A stretch of DNA of 64,000 bases from Candidatus Nitrosopelagicus sp. (GTDB lineage Archaea; Thermoproteota; Nitrososphaeria; Nitrososphaerales; Nitrosopumilaceae): positions 1 to 64,000 of the forward strand of contig JAOMBO010000003.1 of assembly GCA_028344575.1 (NCBI GenBank), written 5' to 3'. Below the pieces are notes generated by a model that saw only the letters and a list, made by a program, of their open reading frames with translations, did no database searches and was not told the origin of the DNA. This document shows, piece after piece, positions 43,615 through 51,782 of this stretch. Positions within the stretch are counted from its first letter, which is position 1. Each line of letters starts with the position of its first letter. The position numbers and the translations under genes are program-made.

Positions 43615-44022
43615 ATGGATTCAAAGGCTGAAGTTCTTCTAAATGGTAAAAATCTGGTTTTTTTGGCCACAACCATGCCTGATGGTTCACCTCAAGTCAC
43701 TCCTGTGTGGGGGGATTTTGAAGATTCTCACATACGAATCAATACTGCTGAAGGTAGATTAAAGCACAAAAACATACTACGTGATCCTCGTGTTGCAATA
43801 TCTGTAGTTGATTCTAAGAATCCGCTTGATATGACCTCGATTAGAGGCAAAGTGGTCGAAATAATCCCTGATTATGAATACAAACACGCTGATTTTCTAA
43901 CAAAACAGTACATGGGAAAAGAAAAATATCCTTTCAAGCGTCCTGGTGAAAAAAGAATCATTCTCAAAATTGAACCTAAAAAAATATTCATTCTTCCTCA
44001 TCTCCCTATGAGCGAGGAGTAA
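43615..44022 (+). CDS. PPOX-class (pyridoxamine 5'-phosphate oxidase-like) F420- or FMN-dependent protein
   Basis: The ATG at 43615 gives 135 residues. The sequence fits the split-barrel PPOX family: KNLVFLATTMPDGSPQVTPV, then WGDFEDSHIRINT and GRLKHKNILRDPRVAISVVD. Small archaeal members of about 130-140 residues are usually classed as F420-dependent. The substrate is unknown. The gene is followed by a palindromic repeat at 44028. Confidence 0.85.
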   Translation: MDSKAEVLLNGKNLVFLATTMPDGSPQVTPVWGDFEDSHIRINTAEGRLKHKNILRDPRVAISVVDSKNPLDMTSIRGKVVEIIPDYEYKHADFLTKQYMGKEKYPFKRPGEKRIILKIEPKKIFILPHLPMSEE

Positions 44023-44027
44023 CAATA

Positions 44028-44060
44028 AACAATATTTCTTAATTCGAATTTAGAAACATT
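44028..44060. repeat. Dispersed palindromic element, copy 1
   Basis: This 33-bp sequence is 31/33 identical to 44947-44979. It centres on the 10-bp palindrome AATTCGAATT, with TTTCT and AGAAA arms. It begins 6 bp after the PPOX stop codon. Confidence 0.6.
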
Positions 44061-44119
44061 ACTTATCTTACACGGTAGGTTTTGCTATCACTTAAAGCAA
44101 CTTTTGACATAATGTATGC

Positions 44120-44248
44120 ATGAAACCAAACAATAATGAGCACGGAATATTTTCAAATTCAAAACCACAAAGCATTCCGAAGTTTTGGTATCCTTTGACT
44201 GCTGGAATTATCAGTATTTGGATAATTTTTTCATATTTTTTGATGTAA
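44120..44248 (+). CDS. 42-residue single-helix membrane peptide
   Basis: This short frame encodes a hydrophilic N-terminus (MKPNNNEHGIFSN) and one C-terminal helix (residues about 26-42), a tail-anchored layout. It starts 60 bp after the palindromic element. Coding potential is modest. Confidence 0.4.
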   Translation: MKPNNNEHGIFSNSKPQSIPKFWYPLTAGIISIWIIFSYFLM

Positions 44249-44252
44249 TTTA

Positions 44253-44431
44253 GGGGGTTTAGCTTTCGTGACTAACTCAAATTAACACGGTATGTTGTAA
44301 TGGGTAATGGTGGTGTTTTGACCTTTGGTTAGTATATCTATGAACAAATGTTCAACCCCCCCTGTTTTTTTGCATTTTTGAAAATGTGGTCTATTCGTAA
44401 ATTGGCAATGATATGGAGGGGGTTTAGCTTT
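44253..44431. repeat. Region with a 14-bp direct repeat and complementary C-run
   Basis: GGGGGTTTAGCTTT occurs at 44253-44266 and 44418-44431. Between them, CAACCCCCCCTG (about 44353-44364) is complementary to the GGGGGTT part, and GAACA-AA-TGTTC (44342-44353) is an inverted repeat. No gene is visible from 44249 to 44455. It could be a structured RNA or a slipped-repeat remnant. Confidence 0.5.
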
Positions 44432-44455
44432 TACGAACAAATTAGGTTTTTTGGA

Positions 44456-44899
44456 TTAAAATGTCTTGATCAAAAACCGATTTGTTTTTTCACTCATTTC
44501 TATAATTTCTTCTAGTGCTTTGAAGAATGATGGTTGATTTAGCTGTTCTTGTTTATCTAAGATGATGTAAACCCCTACCTTTTTCTTCCCATCTTCTTCT
44601 AAAAATTTACCCACCGCCTTGATTGAATAACAAAAATCGTCAATTTTTTTCTTAAAGTTATCTTGTTCTGTTTCATTTAATTCTCTAAATCTCATTAATT
44701 GTTTAGTTTTCATTTCAATTTTAATTCCTATGACTAGAATATTTTCTTGGGCCTTTGGTTCAAACACTTCTGTGTCATTTCCCAATCCATCTGAATTATT
44801 TATTACGATTTTGAATGCGGCATCATCTGCTTTTGATTGATTAAAATCATAGTTTTCATGTATTAACCATCTTTCTACATTGTCTCTTAAACGTGACAT
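44456..44899 (-). CDS. DUF2299-like protein
   Basis: This 147-residue protein starts RLRDNVERWLIHENYDFNQS and has an ENILVIGIKIEMKTKQL strand-helix core and a basic helical C-terminus. It resembles archaeal DUF2299 proteins; the name is from memory and moderately sure. It is flanked by a repeat-rich region on one side and the second palindromic element on the other. Confidence 0.55.
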   Translation of the reverse strand: MSRLRDNVERWLIHENYDFNQSKADDAAFKIVINNSDGLGNDTEVFEPKAQENILVIGIKIEMKTKQLMRFRELNETEQDNFKKKIDDFCYSIKAVGKFLEEDGKKKVGVYIILDKQEQLNQPSFFKALEEIIEMSEKTNRFLIKTF

Positions 44900-44946
44900 G
44901 AGAAAACAAAGAATTCATGATATAACTAGTTTAAGACGTTCAAATT

Positions 44947-44979
44947 AACAATATTTCTAAATTCGAGTTTAGAAACATT
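44947..44979. repeat. Dispersed palindromic element, copy 2
   Basis: The element contains TTTCTAAA-TTCGAG-TTTAGAAA (44954-44975) as an 8-bp perfect inverted repeat. It differs from copy 1 at two positions. It lies at the 3' end of the minus-strand gene 44979-45239, as copy 1 does at the 3' end of the PPOX gene. This suggests a shared role in termination or mRNA ends. Confidence 0.6.
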
Positions 44980-45239
44980 TAGACATTTACGCTGTAATCC
45001 TGCTCAAAGGTTCCAGTTGAAAATAACGAAATATTCACGATGACGTTAATGGCTGTTAGAATGATTCCAACCCATAAACATTTTTTTGCTTTCTGAGGAT
45101 CATCTCTTCTTATTGCAAAATATGCAATTACTCCTCCTATCAATCCAAAGAAAATTGGAACCAAATACCATGCACGTGAACGAATTTTTTCAGGATACAT
45201 TGATTTTAAGAAATTTTTTCCTCTATTTACTTTTTGCAA
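44979..45239 (-). CDS. Two-helix membrane protein
   Basis: This 86-residue protein has a basic N-terminus, helices at about residues 24-43 and 52-71, and a short polar outer tail. The sequence between them (AIRRDDPQKAKK) is typical of small thaumarchaeal membrane proteins with a DUF4190-like layout. It overlaps the zinc ribbon gene by 17 bp and is probably co-transcribed. Confidence 0.55.
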   Translation of the reverse strand: MQKVNRGKNFLKSMYPEKIRSRAWYLVPIFFGLIGGVIAYFAIRRDDPQKAKKCLWVGIILTAINVIVNISLFSTGTFEQDYSVNV

Positions 45240-45471
45240 GCTTTCTTTGTATCTGTGTAATCTCTATTTCCACAGTCTCCAGTGGGTCCTCTGTAACATT
45301 TCTTTTTATTGAAAACATTTTTGGTTTTTCAAAGTCCTCTGTACAATCTGGGCATGCATAAACCAAAACTCTGTGTTCGTTTGGCGCTTTTGGATTTGAT
45401 AATCTTGGATAATAAACCAGTCTTGCACCGCAATCGACACAATATCTGTTAGCCCTTCTAGTTCTGGCCAA
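45223..45471 (-). CDS. Small zinc ribbon protein
   Basis: This 82-residue protein has a zinc ribbon from Cys11-x-x-Cys14 (RYCVDCGARL) and Cys40-x-x-Cys43 (ACPDCTED), then a charged helix. The basic start ARTRRANR suggests nucleic-acid binding. Upstream lies the inverted repeat TAGATCG-N11-CGATCTA. Confidence 0.75.
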   Translation of the reverse strand: MARTRRANRYCVDCGARLVYYPRLSNPKAPNEHRVLVYACPDCTEDFEKPKMFSIKRNVTEDPLETVEIEITQIQRKLAKSK

Positions 45472-45510
45472 TGTAACACTCCTGCATACTTTCTATAATG
45501 GATCCAATAT

Positions 45511-45535
45511 TAGATCGCTCCTGTCTAACGATCTA
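45511..45535. promoter_or_regulatory. Inverted repeat TAGATCG-N11-CGATCTA
   Basis: A 7-bp perfect inverted repeat lies between the tRNA-Asn gene and the zinc ribbon gene, 40 bp before the latter's ATG. The element ATCTAAACTAA occurs twice just beside it (45531-45541 and 45558-45568). It may be an operator; function unknown. Confidence 0.4.
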
Positions 45536-45585
45536 AACTAACAACGTGCAAAAAATCATCTAAACTAATTTTGAAGATTAGAAGG

Positions 45586-45659
45586 CGCCGTGTATCAGAT
45601 TTGAACTGATGACCAATCGATTAACAGTCGAACGCTCTACCAGGCTGAGCTAACGCGGC
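45586..45659 (-). tRNA. tRNA-Asn (GUU)
   Basis: The reverse strand from 45659 folds as a tRNA: acceptor start GCCGCGT, D-arm GCTC...GAGC, anticodon loop CTGTTAA with anticodon GTT, and T-arm ATCAG-TTCAAAT-CTGAT. The acceptor 3' strand is ACACGGC and the discriminator base is G. The acceptor stem contains a C5:A68 mismatch. CCA is not completely encoded (CCT follows). No intron is seen. Confidence 0.93.
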
Positions 45660-45702
45660 ATATTTTTTTCCAAGTAAAATGCGATTTAATCCTTCCGACG
45701 AA

Positions 45703-45996
45703 TTAGTTTGGATTGAATTTTGTGAAAAAAGCAACAATATCGTCTGAATGTTTTTCAACAATTTCAACAATTTCCATATGTTCTTCTGCACTTGGTTCTC
45801 TTTTATGATATACCTGAAATGCACTTAGTGCTGAACCCACCATTTCTCCTACAAAAAAACCGCACAGAAAATCTCCTGTATTATCGCACTTCCAAACGTC
45901 GCCTATTCTGGGTGATGCCCCTGCATTTTTGTATAATTCTAATGTTTCTGAAACTAATTTTTCGGTTTGTTCTTTGAACTCGTTATCTAGGGTCAA
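45703..45996 (-). CDS. Small protein of unknown function after the ribosomal cluster
   Basis: This 97-residue protein is helical, with two Cys (WKCDNTGDFLCGFF) in the middle and a glycine-rich GEMVGSALSAF segment. It is 11 bp downstream of rpl6 on the same strand and lies where L32e would be in many archaea. No family is recognised. Confidence 0.55.
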   Translation of the reverse strand: MTLDNEFKEQTEKLVSETLELYKNAGASPRIGDVWKCDNTGDFLCGFFVGEMVGSALSAFQVYHKREPSAEEHMEIVEIVEKHSDDIVAFFTKFNPN

Positions 45997-46007
45997 TTAT
46001 TTTAAAA

Positions 46008-46565
46008 CTAATTCTCTATTCCCTTTTTCTTTTCAAATTTATAGACTCCGTCTAAAAATACACGATGATCTTTATTTTTTACTCTTGAACCATTTTCAAT
46101 TTCTGCGGCAGTCTGTGAAACATCTGTCAAAACATGTCCTGTAATTATTACATCGTCTCCTTTTGGAACCACTTTGGTTTCGCCCCAAATTTTTGTTTTT
46201 CTTGGAGCTCGTTCCCCTTGGAAATTCTCAATTAAAACTGTCTTACCTTCAACTTTTACTGTAATAGGAAAGTGTGAAAATACGATTTTCATTTTAATTG
46301 TATATCCTTCAACAACTCCTTCACAAAGATTTCTGATAAGTGATCTTGATGTGTTCATAATTGAACGATTTTTGTCTCTTGTACCTTGTGCTTTGAAAAA
46401 TACTTTACCGTCTGTAACCTCAATTGTCACAGGAATTTTTTTGAAGCTTTTCCAAGTTTTTCCTAATGGTCCTTGAACTGTTATCATCGGTCTATTGTAT
46501 GTGACGGTAACACCCTCTGGAATTTCTAATTCGGCTGCTAATTTATCTATTAAACTAGTAGACAT
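46008..46565 (-). CDS. rpl6: Ribosomal protein L6
   Basis: The 185-residue protein has the two L6 repeats (IPEGVTVTYNRPMITVQGPLG and the KMKIVFSHFPITVKVEG region split over residues about 85-130). It belongs to the large subunit. Its start overlaps the S8 stop by 11 bp. Confidence 0.97.
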   Translation of the reverse strand: MSTSLIDKLAAELEIPEGVTVTYNRPMITVQGPLGKTWKSFKKIPVTIEVTDGKVFFKAQGTRDKNRSIMNTSRSLIRNLCEGVVEGYTIKMKIVFSHFPITVKVEGKTVLIENFQGERAPRKTKIWGETKVVPKGDDVIITGHVLTDVSQTAAEIENGSRVKNKDHRVFLDGVYKFEKKKGIEN

Positions 46566-46947
46566 AACCTATCAAAAATCCTCCTAATCCTTTGTTAGAT
46601 GCTTCGTGATGTGACATTACGCCTTGATTTGTTGTGACTATTAGCATACCTCTGTTAAATGACGGTAGATATTGTTTTTCCCATTCCAGGTATTCATCTT
46701 TTTTAACTTTGAATCTTGGACTAATTGCACCACATTTTGTAATTTTTGCCATTAATTCTATTTTGAATTTTCCTCCTCTATTGTCTTCGGTTCTTGCATA
46801 ATCTTTGATATATCCATCTTTTTTCAGTGTGCTTAGAACACTCGTTCCAATTTTTGATGTTGGAAGTACCACGCATTCTGACTTTCTTCGAGCTTCAGTA
46901 TTGTATATTGTTACAAATAGATTTGCTAATACATTCATTGCTGGCAT
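46555..46947 (-). CDS. rps8: Ribosomal protein S8
   Basis: The 130-residue archaeal S8 shows MPAMNVLANLFVTIYNTEAR and the C-terminal GMLIVTTNQGVMSHHEA. It binds 16S rRNA helix 21. It is 6 bp downstream of S14. Confidence 0.97.
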   Translation of the reverse strand: MPAMNVLANLFVTIYNTEARRKSECVVLPTSKIGTSVLSTLKKDGYIKDYARTEDNRGGKFKIELMAKITKCGAISPRFKVKKDEYLEWEKQYLPSFNRGMLIVTTNQGVMSHHEASNKGLGGFLIGYVY

Positions 46948-46953
46948 ATCATA

Positions 46954-47184
46954 TCACCTTAATTTTTTGAACCCTAGGGAAGTTGCAACTTCTCTGAAAC
47001 ATTGTCTGCATAGCATTAAGTCGTATTTTTGAATTGATACATAACATCCGCATCTTTTACACCATCTTGCACCTCTACCATATCGTTTTTCGTTTGTAGT
47101 TCCTGGGATACTTTTTTTCCTAGGTGTATATCCTGTTCCTCTATCCCCATATGATCTATTTTTCCCCCACGTTGTTTTTCCCAT
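46954..47184 (-). CDS. rps14: Ribosomal protein S14 (zinc form)
   Basis: This 76-residue protein carries CKRCGCYV and the second pair CRQC, a four-Cys zinc site typical of archaeal S14, with a basic N-terminal extension of about 40 residues. It shares one base with L5. Confidence 0.95.
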   Translation of the reverse strand: MGKTTWGKNRSYGDRGTGYTPRKKSIPGTTNEKRYGRGARWCKRCGCYVSIQKYDLMLCRQCFREVATSLGFKKLR

Positions 47185-47705
47185 TATTCTACACTAGCTC
47201 CGAATTCTTTTGTTAGATATGCTTTTGCTTCATCAGGTGTAATTTTATGGTGTTTTCCAACACTTGCTTTGTGTTTACTTCGTGTAGTTATTGAGAATCC
47301 TGGTCTCACTAATCTCACTGTTACATTTAATCCTAAAATTCCGATCTTTGGATCATATTTTATTCCTGGAATATCGATATGTTCTAAAATTCCAAATGAA
47401 AGGTTACCCATGTTATCAAACGAACGACCTTTCACTCTGTTTCCTTTTGCTTCTAGTAATCTTTTTAATAATTCTCTACCGTCATTACCTCTTACTGTAA
47501 CTGCTGCTCCGATTGGTTCCCCTTTTCTAATTCCCCAATCTCTAATTGCTTTTTTTGCAGGCCTATCGTTTACTTTTTTATTTGATATTTGTCCTAATGC
47601 TTTTTTTGCAATCTCTACAGCATCTCCTGATTTTCCGAGTCCCATATTGAGGACAACTTTCTCCAATCTTATTTCTTTCATTACATTTTGTACTTCTTGT
47701 GCCAT
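47184..47705 (-). CDS. rpl5: Ribosomal protein L5
   Basis: The 173-residue archaeal L5 shows [17 protein letters not shown] and [20 protein letters not shown]. It binds 5S rRNA. It lies 4 bp after S4e. Confidence 0.97.
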   Translation of the reverse strand: MAQEVQNVMKEIRLEKVVLNMGLGKSGDAVEIAKKALGQISNKKVNDRPAKKAIRDWGIRKGEPIGAAVTVRGNDGRELLKRLLEAKGNRVKGRSFDNMGNLSFGILEHIDIPGIKYDPKIGILGLNVTVRLVRPGFSITTRSKHKASVGKHHKITPDEAKAYLTKEFGASVE

Positions 47706-47709
47706 AAAA

Positions 47710-48426
47710 TCACCTAATCTTTATCTCCGGTTTATCTTTTCCAATTGGCATTACCAATCTTGCTGGAATCTCAACTTGTCTTTCATCAAATGTAATGTCT
47801 AAACTTTTTGGAATATTGAATGTTCCTTCTTTTATTTCGTCCACTTTACCAATTTTTCCTGCGTTAACACCTTTTGTAATTAAACAGTTCATTCCTTTTT
47901 CTAATTTTATTACTGATAAAATTTTGATATCTGGTATTTGTAGTACACATGTATCGCCAACTGATACTGCTGTTTCATCTATCAATGTTTTTCCGTCATG
48001 GAAGCCAATCTGTGTTTTTCCATTTTTAATTGTAGTTTTTGATTTTACTTGTACGAATTTCTTTGTCTTTTCAGCATCTTCGATTTCTATTGGTTTTAGT
48101 AATATTCCTTCTTGTGGTACTAATCTGTATATTTTATTGGCACCTTCTAACTCTACTACGTCCATTAAACCTGCACCGTGATGTAATGACTTTCTTACAA
48201 CTCCATCTACTCTTATTTTACCTGAATAAATTACTGATTTCGCTTCTCTTAAACTTGTAACAATTTTTATTGTATCTCTTAGGAAAACTGAGATTGGTAT
48301 TGATGTATGTTTTGACTGAGCGCCAGGTTTTACTGTAACTACAAATCGCTTATTTTTTCTGGTAATTCCCCAGAAAAGTGGTGCCATCTGTCGTTTGAGT
48401 TTTTTACTACCTGCAATGTGTACCAT
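47710..48426 (-). CDS. rps4e: Ribosomal protein S4e
   Basis: The 238-residue archaeal/eukaryotic-type S4e has the N-terminal GSKKLKRQMAPLFWGI, an S4-like RNA-binding stretch and the C-terminal KOW-type region (GVNAGKIGKVDEIKEGTF). Its presence between L24 and L5 is specific to archaea. Confidence 0.97.
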   Translation of the reverse strand: MVHIAGSKKLKRQMAPLFWGITRKNKRFVVTVKPGAQSKHTSIPISVFLRDTIKIVTSLREAKSVIYSGKIRVDGVVRKSLHHGAGLMDVVELEGANKIYRLVPQEGILLKPIEIEDAEKTKKFVQVKSKTTIKNGKTQIGFHDGKTLIDETAVSVGDTCVLQIPDIKILSVIKLEKGMNCLITKGVNAGKIGKVDEIKEGTFNIPKSLDITFDERQVEIPARLVMPIGKDKPEIKIR

Positions 48427-48905
48427 TATTCTTCATTATCCCCTTTCTTTGTTTTGGTTTTTGTTGCTTTTTTTGTATCTTTCTTTACTTCTTTCACTTT
48501 TGGTGTTTCTGTCTTTGGCTTATCATCTGCTCTTGCAGCGGTTGCCTTCTTCCCTTCCAATTTATTAATTCTCCATTTATCTCCTGAATCCAATCCTGTT
48601 AGTATGATGTTTGTTGTGTGAACATACACGTCAAATTTCTCTCCTTTCAATTTCTCTTTTTTCACTCCTTCGATGTTTACTCCTCTGTCTGGAATTGATA
48701 TTTTGGTAACTTTTCCATCAACTCCTGCAAATTCACCTCTCACAATACTTGCAGTATCTCCTTCTATGATTCGTGCACTGCGTTTTCCATACTTTTTTCT
48801 TAAATCTTTTGAAAGTGCACATGACAATTGTTTACTTGCTGTTTGCATAGCTGCATAGTAAATTTGCTGATTTCTTGTTTTTCTTGGAAGTGATGATCTG
48901 TTCAT
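48426..48905 (-). CDS. rpl24: Ribosomal protein L24 with acidic/lysine-rich C-terminal tail
   Basis: The 159-residue protein has the basic N-terminus SLPRKTRNQQIYYAAM and a KOW motif (GEFAGVDGKVTKISI). The last 40 residues are a Lys/Thr/Glu-rich tail not found in most bacterial L24 proteins. It shares one base with S4e. Confidence 0.95.
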   Translation of the reverse strand: MNRSSLPRKTRNQQIYYAAMQTASKQLSCALSKDLRKKYGKRSARIIEGDTASIVRGEFAGVDGKVTKISIPDRGVNIEGVKKEKLKGEKFDVYVHTTNIILTGLDSGDKWRINKLEGKKATAARADDKPKTETPKVKEVKKDTKKATKTKTKKGDNEE

Positions 48906-48906
48906 A

Positions 48907-49338
48907 TTATACCACCATTTTTGCCAAATTTGCTATTCTTGGCCATTTTTCTGTAACTTCTGATGCAACTGGACCTTTGATGTCAGTTCCTTTCATTTCG
49001 CCTTCAGGTGTGATTAATACGCCTGCATTATCTTCGAATTGAACTCGAACTCCATTTGGTCTATGAACAACATATTTTTGTCTAATAATTACTGCACCGT
49101 GAATTTGTTTTCTTAATTCTGCCGGTCCTTTTTTCACTACTACATTGCAAAAGTCTCCTACAGAAGCTGCAGGAAGTCTTGATGTTCTTGTTTTATGCTG
49201 ATGTACGTTAACCACTTCAATAATTTTTGCACCTGAATTATCTGCACAAGTAATACGTGCGCCTACCGGAATTGATCTTGTGATGTATGGTTTGAAGTCT
49301 TCTACTCCTTTACTACCTTTACTACGTGCTCCGCCCAT
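48907..49338 (-). CDS. rpl14: Ribosomal protein L14
   Basis: The 143-residue protein has VGARITCADNSGAKIIEV and the C-terminal WPRIANLAKMVV, with GVLITPEGEMKGTDIKGPVA in between. It has an N-terminal extension of about 10 residues relative to bacterial L14. Confidence 0.97.
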   Translation of the reverse strand: MGGARSKGSKGVEDFKPYITRSIPVGARITCADNSGAKIIEVVNVHQHKTRTSRLPAASVGDFCNVVVKKGPAELRKQIHGAVIIRQKYVVHRPNGVRVQFEDNAGVLITPEGEMKGTDIKGPVASEVTEKWPRIANLAKMVV

Positions 49339-49667
49339 TATTCTTTAACCTCCACTACTACAAATGATACGGATTTTGCTATAGGTCTACATTCTGCTGC
49401 AACAACTGTATCTCCTTCATCTACTTGTAAGTTTGATGGCACATGTGCATGAATTCTGCTGGTACTTCTTCCATATCTTTTGAATTTACTAAAGTAAACC
49501 GGAGCCTCTTTTTGGAGTACAACTGTGTCCTTTCCTTTTGATTTGACTACTTTACCTTCAAATAATTTGCCACGAACAGGAAGTGTTCCGTTGAATGGAT
49601 TTTTTTTATCTCCTTCATGTGGTTCTTCTTTAGGGGCTTTTACTTTAATTCCGATATTTCGTGTCAT
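49338..49667 (-). CDS. rps17: Ribosomal protein S17
   Basis: The 109-residue archaeal S17 has NPFNGTLPVRGKLFEGKVVK and the OB-fold with KRYGRSTSRIHAHVPSNLQV. Its start overlaps the Rnp1 stop by 4 bp. Confidence 0.95.
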   Translation of the reverse strand: MTRNIGIKVKAPKEEPHEGDKKNPFNGTLPVRGKLFEGKVVKSKGKDTVVLQKEAPVYFSKFKRYGRSTSRIHAHVPSNLQVDEGDTVVAAECRPIAKSVSFVVVEVKE

Positions 49668-49921
49668 ACTAACATCTCCAGTCTTTCATGTGTTCTTTTG
49701 TTTAATTTAGTTGAATCGATTTCAATTACTTCCCCATTATTGCTTAATTGACATATGTTTTTTGGGATACTTCTTTTCCCATTTTTAGTGTTTATTATAA
49801 TCATGTTTTTTGTTTCCATGATAATTTCACCATTAATTCCAATAATTTCTTTATTTTTTGAATCTGAAATTGTTATCTCTTGTCCAATCAAATCAAATTC
49901 ACACTGTGTACTTAGGTTCAT
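49664..49921 (-). CDS. rnp1: RNase P protein component 1 (Rnp1/Pop4)
   Basis: The 85-residue Sm-like protein of archaeal RNase P shows CEFDLIGQEITISDSKNK and a central KNMIIINTKNGKRSIPKNIC strand pair. It binds the RNA of the tRNA 5' processing enzyme. It overlaps L29 and S17 by 4 bp each, its normal place in archaeal ribosomal clusters. Confidence 0.9.
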   Translation of the reverse strand: MNLSTQCEFDLIGQEITISDSKNKEIIGINGEIIMETKNMIIINTKNGKRSIPKNICQLSNNGEVIEIDSTKLNKRTHERLEMLV

Positions 49922-50121
49922 TCTTTTTTTACCTCATTTAGTCTTGTTAAAAGCCTTGCAACCTCTTTTCTAACTTTTCTAATTTTTCCAGTCTCTTTTC
50001 TGAGTGTTCCTTTAGCATTTTCAGTTTGTAATTTTGATAATTCTGTTCTCATTTGCTCTACTCTATCTCTCAGATCTTTTTCATTTAATTCTCTGATTGA
50101 TTTCATTTTTAACATACCCAT
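49918..50121 (-). CDS. rpl29: Ribosomal protein L29
   Basis: The 67-residue two-helix protein has SIRELNEKDLRDRVEQMRTE and RKVRKEVARLLTRLNEVKK. It sits at the polypeptide exit site. Confidence 0.95.
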   Translation of the reverse strand: MGMLKMKSIRELNEKDLRDRVEQMRTELSKLQTENAKGTLRKETGKIRKVRKEVARLLTRLNEVKKE

Positions 50122-50867
50122 TATTTCATCTCCTCCTCTGCATCTTCCATAGTATCTCCCATTTCTTTCATTTTTTCCTCTTCAATTTTAATTATTTCTG
50201 ACTCTGATTCTGCCTTTGCAAGTGCATCGTCTGCTTCTTTCTTGATTCTAACTTCTTCATCTTTTTGTTCCTGTGTTTTTCCTTTCATTTCAAATTCTGG
50301 GATTAATTTCTCTTTTTTAGCAATTCTTATTCTTACACCAATTAGTCCCATGGCTGTTTCAACATGTGCAATATCTTCTGACACTATAACGTCTGCATGA
50401 TGTCCTGCTCTTGGTAAAATTCCCTGTCTGTGTTTTTCAAATGCAGATCTATCGCCCCTTAATTTTCCTGAAATTGTAATTTCTACTCCCATTGCACCTC
50501 CTTCCATAATTTGTTGAATTGTCCACATTGTCGCACGTCTGAATGCTGTACCTCTTTCAAGATGTGACGCCATTCTATTACACATAACTTCTGGTGATAG
50601 TTCTGGTTTTGTAATTTCTTCAACTGCAATTTGTGGATTTTTTAATCCAAAGTCTGATTCTAATTTTTCAGTTAACTCTTTAATTCCTGTTCCTTTTCTA
50701 CCAATTACGATTCCTGGTCTAGTTACATGTAGTACGACTCTGGTACCTGTTGGTGTTTTTGAAACTTCTGCATTTTCAAATCCTGCATCTTTAATTTTTG
50801 ATCTTAAGTAATCTTTTAGCAACATCATGTTGTAATTATCTTTGATTACATTCTTTACTGCAGACAT
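50121..50867 (-). CDS. rps3: Ribosomal protein S3
   Basis: The 248-residue protein has the KH domain ([20 protein letters not shown]) and the S3 C-terminal signature ([15 protein letters not shown], and [20 protein letters not shown]). A 50-residue charged Glu/Lys tail follows, as in archaeal S3. It shares one base with L29. Confidence 0.97.
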   Translation of the reverse strand: MSAVKNVIKDNYNMMLLKDYLRSKIKDAGFENAEVSKTPTGTRVVLHVTRPGIVIGRKGTGIKELTEKLESDFGLKNPQIAVEEITKPELSPEVMCNRMASHLERGTAFRRATMWTIQQIMEGGAMGVEITISGKLRGDRSAFEKHRQGILPRAGHHADVIVSEDIAHVETAMGLIGVRIRIAKKEKLIPEFEMKGKTQEQKDEEVRIKKEADDALAKAESESEIIKIEEEKMKEMGDTMEDAEEEMK

Positions 50868-50869
50868 TT

Positions 50870-51337
50870 CTAAAACTCCTGTGCCACCAATTCTACGTGT
50901 GTTAATACATCGTTCTTATCTGTCGCACGACCTTGGGCTCTTGGAATAAATCTTTTAATTACTACTCCTTTATGGGTTGTCGCATTAATAATTTTTAATC
51001 TGTCCATATCCATTCCCTTGTATTCTGCATTTGATTCTAAATTATCTAATAATTTCAAAAATTCCCCTGCTGTCTTCTCTGGATATCTTCCAGACATCAT
51101 TCCTGGGTCACTTCTATGTCCAACTTGATTTTTAAATCGTCTAAATGGTATTGCTCTTTCTTTTGCAACAACGCTTAGCATGTAATCTCTAGCCTTTTCA
51201 AGTGTGAGTCCTTTGATTGCTTTTGCTGTTTCTCTTGCATGTTTATGTGAAATCTTTTTTTCACGAATTGCAGCTCTAACATGCTTTGTAGCATCATAAT
51301 TTTGAAATGCGTAATTGTATCTTCCCATTTTAATCAC
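50870..51337 (-). CDS. rpl22: Ribosomal protein L22
   Basis: The 155-residue protein has [20 protein letters not shown], the central [13 protein letters not shown] and the extended loop [15 protein letters not shown]. It overlaps S19 by 4 bp. The annotated ATG gives [11 protein letters not shown]; the second Met (residue 4) may be the true start. Confidence 0.95.
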   Translation of the reverse strand: MIKMGRYNYAFQNYDATKHVRAAIREKKISHKHARETAKAIKGLTLEKARDYMLSVVAKERAIPFRRFKNQVGHRSDPGMMSGRYPEKTAGEFLKLLDNLESNAEYKGMDMDRLKIINATTHKGVVIKRFIPRAQGRATDKNDVLTHVELVAQEF

Positions 51338-51732
51338 TTTAGTGGCACATACAAACTAGATCTTGATGCTCCTACTCCCGGTGCTCCGTGATTCACTCTC
51401 TTGTTTGTAATTGCGTATTCTCCTATGTAATGTCCAACCATCTCTGTACCAATTCCTATTGGCTTGAATTCCTTTCCGTCAAAGACGTTGACTGTCGTTC
51501 CTATCATGTATGGTAAAATTATTAGATCTCTTTGATGTGTCTTGATTGGATTTTTGTTTTTTCCTTCTTTTGCCTCTTTAATTTCTGCAATCAATTTCTT
51601 TTTGTTATCTGAAAGTCCTCTCTTTAGTGATCTTCTTTGTCTTGCATTTAGCAATACAAATAGTTCGTCATTTGGAAGTTTTTGTAATTCCTCTGTTGTC
51701 TTCCCTTTATAGCTATTTACTACTTTGACCAT
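51334..51732 (-). CDS. rps19: Ribosomal protein S19
   Basis: The 132-residue archaeal S19 has a helical N-terminal extension and the core IKTHQRDLIILPYMIGTTVN, then GHYIGEYAITNKRVNHGAPG. L23 precedes it directly; L2, normally between them in archaea, is absent here. Confidence 0.95.
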   Translation of the reverse strand: MVKVVNSYKGKTTEELQKLPNDELFVLLNARQRRSLKRGLSDNKKKLIAEIKEAKEGKNKNPIKTHQRDLIILPYMIGTTVNVFDGKEFKPIGIGTEMVGHYIGEYAITNKRVNHGAPGVGASRSSLYVPLK

Positions 51733-51782
51733 TTCTACATATCTCCTTGCAAAATTCTGATTTTATGAGTCATTTATACTAA

